Shown here: positions 5,483 through 7,118 of the stretch, in pieces
Layout: every line of letters begins with the position of its first letter
Numbering within the stretch: the stretch's first letter is position 1
NCBI GenBank assembly: GCA_020848665.1
Contig: JADLHR010000201.1
Location: 1 to 7,118 of the forward strand
Reading direction: 5' to 3'
From: Anaerolineae bacterium
Lineage (GTDB): Bacteria; Chloroflexota; Anaerolineae; Aggregatilineales; Aggregatilineaceae
Length of the DNA: 7,118 bases
Position numbers and translations under genes: made by a program
Notes under the pieces: generated by a model
The model's database searches: none
What the model was told of the DNA's origin: nothing
The model's input: only the letters and a program-made list of their open reading frames with translations

Positions 5483-5887
5483 TTATTCCCCGGTCTGCTC
5501 CGGAGGCAGCAGCTTGCGCACCTCGTCCAGCAGCCGCCGGGGATCGAGCGGTTTTTCGAGGAACGCCTGCACCGGCAGGTAATCCGACTCCGGCCGGAAG
5601 CGCAGCGGAGTCGTCTGGTGCACCGCAGTGACCATCATGATCGGAATCCGGCGCAGCACGGCGGGCGCGTCCGGCCCGTGCAACTCCTGCGCGAGCTGGA
5701 ATCCGGCGGTGTGCGTGCCCATCATCACGTCGAGGATGATCAGGTCCGGTAGAATGCTCTTGGCCTGTTCCAACCCTTCGGCCTCGTCGAGCGCCTCGTA
5801 CACCTCGTAACCCTCGCGCTCCAGCGGGAGCCGGGTCGCCAGCAGCACATCGGGATCATCGTCAATCACAAGGATTTTCCGCGCCAT
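5483..5887 (-). CDS. Receiver-only response regulator of the hydrogenase operon
   Basis: This 134-residue protein is a single REC domain. The acidic cluster is D9-D10-D11, the phospho-acceptor D53 lies in LIILDVMM, the switch threonine is T87, and the lysine is K112 in EKP. The usual M-P-x-M-D-G turn after the aspartate is replaced by MMGTHTAGF (55-63), and the following region has an insertion before the fourth strand (GPDAPAVLRRIP, 71-82). No DNA-binding domain follows, so it would act through a protein partner or pass the phosphate on. Its first 26 bases overlap the end of the maturation protease gene, and the kinase gene starts 7 nt after its stop, which suggests coupled translation and a cognate kinase. 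A CAGGAG sequence 12 nt before the ATG and a nearer GAAGAAAG are the only ribosome-site candidates. Confidence 0.92.
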   Translation of the reverse strand: MARKILVIDDDPDVLLATRLPLEREGYEVYEALDEAEGLEQAKSILPDLIILDVMMGTHTAGFQLAQELHGPDAPAVLRRIPIMMVTAVHQTTPLRFRPESDYLPVQAFLEKPLDPRRLLDEVRKLLPPEQTGE

Positions 5888-6365
5888 TGCTTTCTTCGCT
5901 CCTGAGTTCGTTCAGCAGAGCCTCTATCAGTTCGGGCAGCGCGCGCTCGACGGCCTGGCTCAGCGGGCGGTCCCAGTCCAGGTGACCGGGCTGCACGCCG
6001 AAAATCACGACCTCTGGCGGCAGCATCCCCAGCGCGTCAGCCAGCACCAGCGCGTCGGTCAGGTCGGTTTGATGCAGCGAAAGCGCGCGGTCATGCGGGA
6101 TCAGGCGCGCTTCGGCCCAGGTGAAACGCCAGATCGCGCCGGGCGCCAGGCCCATCGGCACGGCGTCCACCAGCACAACGCGCCGGTATCCCGGCAGCAG
6201 CGGGATCAGCCCCAGCCCTGCCGTCCCGCCGTCGATAACCGTCACGCCGGGCGGCAGATCGGGGCGCGCCTGCAACCGCTGCACGGCCAGCACGCCGGCC
6301 GCGTCATCCCCCCTCAGCAGGCTGCCTACGCCCAAGACCAGCGTCCCGACGGGTGGCGGCTCCAT
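5862..6365 (-). CDS. [NiFe]-hydrogenase maturation endopeptidase (HycI/HybD/HoxW-type)
   Basis: This 167-residue protein fits the hydrogenase maturation protease family, which cuts the C-terminal peptide off the large subunit after nickel insertion. The N-terminal motif GVGSLLRGDDAAG (12-24) corresponds to the family's GxGNxLxxDDxxG. D21, D67 (in VVLVDAV) and H98 (in LSLHQTDL) sit where HybD has its nickel-sensing Glu16, Asp62 and His93. DGGTAGLGLIPLL (45-57) is also typical. The usual asparagine of the first motif is serine here (S15). It is encoded directly downstream of the large subunit, its expected substrate, with a hairpin between the two. Its 3' end overlaps the response regulator gene by 26 nt. 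ATG 6365 was chosen, although a GTG one codon earlier (6368) is possible; the ribosome site is weak. The C-terminal tail (about 156-167) is hydrophilic and probably disordered. Confidence 0.92.
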   Translation of the reverse strand: MEPPPVGTLVLGVGSLLRGDDAAGVLAVQRLQARPDLPPGVTVIDGGTAGLGLIPLLPGYRRVVLVDAVPMGLAPGAIWRFTWAEARLIPHDRALSLHQTDLTDALVLADALGMLPPEVVIFGVQPGHLDWDRPLSQAVERALPELIEALLNELRSEESNGAENPCD

Positions 6366-6387
6366 CACACGACGCCCGACAGCAGGA

Positions 6388-6415
6388 CCGGGAGAGGCCG
6401 CGCGGCCCCTCCCGG
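6388..6415 (-). promoter_or_regulatory. Intercistronic hairpin between hydrogenase large subunit and its protease
   Basis: The two 13-base arms (6388-6400 and 6403-6415) are reverse complements except at one position (6395 with 6408). In the minus-strand transcript that position becomes a G-U pair, so the RNA stem is unbroken. Only two bases separate the arms, so the tip would open to a small loop. It lies 8 nt after the large-subunit stop and is not followed by a T tract, so it does not look like a full terminator. It could slow 3' decay of the upstream message or reduce read-through into the protease gene. Confidence 0.6.
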
Positions 6416-6422
6416 CGCCGCT

Positions 6423-7118
6423 TTATTTGCCCACAAACTCGACGTTGAGAAAGTGCGTCGAGCACGAAATGCACGGGTCATAGGCGCGCACCAGCATTTC
6501 CAGTTGGTGCGTAATCGTCTCTTCCGGCTCCTTGAGCAGCGCCGGTACCAGCGCGCGCAGATCACGATCGATGTTGCCGAGGTTCTGCCCGGTCGGGATG
6601 ACGCAGTTCGCTTCCTGGATCAGCCCGCTGCCGCCGATCTGGTACTCGTGGAACAGGATGCCGCGCGGCACATCGACCGCGCCAACGCCGCGCGCGGCGG
6701 GTTGCAGCGTGACTGGAGCCGGGTCTTCGGGCGTAATGCCGCGCTCCAGCGCCATGTCCAACAGGCGGATCACGTCGTCGAAGCAGTGCACGATCTCGAC
6801 TACCTGCGCCACGCTGTTGTAATACGGCTTGAAGCAAGGCGCGCTGAGGCCCAGGTGCGCTGCCGCCGCCTGCGCGCGCGGATGCAGATGCTCGCACTTG
6901 AGGTTGTAGCGCGCCAGCGCGCCGACCATGTAGCTGTCGCGGCAGTGGGCGGTGTGCTTGGCCGTCGAGTGCGCTTCGAGCCGCTCGTTGGTCACGGTGC
7001 GATATTCATCGACTGGCAGCGGCGGGCGCTCGGTGCTGCCGATCTGCCCGTCGATGAAGCCGTATTCGTCGGGATGGATCAGCGCGACGAACTCGGTTTC
7101 GCGCTCGAACTGCGGCCA
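6423..7118 (-). CDS. [NiFe]-hydrogenase large (alpha) subunit, group 3-like, C-terminal part
   Basis: The reading frame stays open to the right edge, giving 231 codons of the C-terminal part; the start lies outside the window. The L2 motif DPCISCSTH (6453-6479) supplies the two C-terminal cysteines that bind the Ni-Fe centre. Nine residues (FLNVEFVGK) follow the histidine, a short tail of the kind removed by the maturation protease encoded next. Other family-like parts are the HCRDSYMVGALARYN segment, VDVPRGILFHEYQ and ANCVIPTGQNLGNIDRDL. These fit cytoplasmic group 3 enzymes (bidirectional or cofactor-linked, such as the HoxH/MvhA-like alpha subunits) rather than membrane uptake enzymes. The exact subgroup cannot be fixed from this fragment. 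The partner small subunit and diaphorase or electron-transfer subunits are expected upstream, beyond the right edge. The GTG at 6995 is an internal valine codon, not a start, because family sequence continues upstream of it. Confidence 0.93.
   Translation of the reverse strand, partial: WPQFERETEFVALIHPDEYGFIDGQIGSTERPPLPVDEYRTVTNERLEAHSTAKHTAHCRDSYMVGALARYNLKCEHLHPRAQAAAAHLGLSAPCFKPYYNSVAQVVEIVHCFDDVIRLLDMALERGITPEDPAPVTLQPAARGVGAVDVPRGILFHEYQIGGSGLIQEANCVIPTGQNLGNIDRDLRALVPALLKEPEETITHQLEMLVRAYDPCISCSTHFLNVEFVGK

Overview
The window is GC-rich, with third codon positions mostly G or C. It looks like chromosome of an environmental bacterium, most plausibly a member of the Chloroflexota (Anaerolineae-like). 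That placement is an inference. It rests on the secreted LysM protein with long Pro/Thr linkers, the G/C-run palindromic intergenic repeats, the stand-alone receiver proteins and the group 3 [NiFe] hydrogenase. No marker gene or rRNA is present to fix the taxonomy.

Layout. Positions 1-283 are a non-coding mosaic of direct, inverted and palindromic repeats that looks like a small interspersed element. A plus-strand monocistron follows: a stand-alone receiver-domain response regulator (444-851) with a candidate promoter and a strong intrinsic terminator. Next is a single-domain homocysteine S-methyltransferase family protein (1058-1945). A plus-strand pair comes after a structured leader: a secreted protein with an N-terminal beta-sandwich-like region and three LysM modules (2143-3669), and a DUF192 protein (3666-4043) whose start overlaps the LysM stop in an ATGA junction. 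A GC-rich hairpin (4063-4093) and a run of degenerate 7-bp repeats occupy the convergent junction.

From 4144 to the right edge everything is on the minus strand and reads as one operon. In transcription order it holds the [NiFe]-hydrogenase large (alpha) subunit, entering from beyond the right edge; its C-terminal maturation endopeptidase; a receiver-only response regulator; and a six-helix membrane histidine kinase. The endopeptidase and regulator genes overlap by 26 nt, and the regulator and kinase genes are 7 nt apart.

How the genes may work together. The endopeptidase is expected to trim the short peptide after the DPCxxCxxH nickel-binding motif of the adjacent large subunit. The kinase/regulator pair, co-transcribed with the enzyme, is a candidate redox or H2-status signalling module. 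The loop between kinase helices 3 and 4 carries a GGxxxP sequence that resembles the quinone-binding GGxxNPF loop of RegB/PrrB kinases but lacks the N and F. This is the most interesting hypothesis in the window. The second most interesting item is the nested-palindrome repeat at the left edge, followed by a degenerate heptanucleotide repeat present in two separate intergenic regions.
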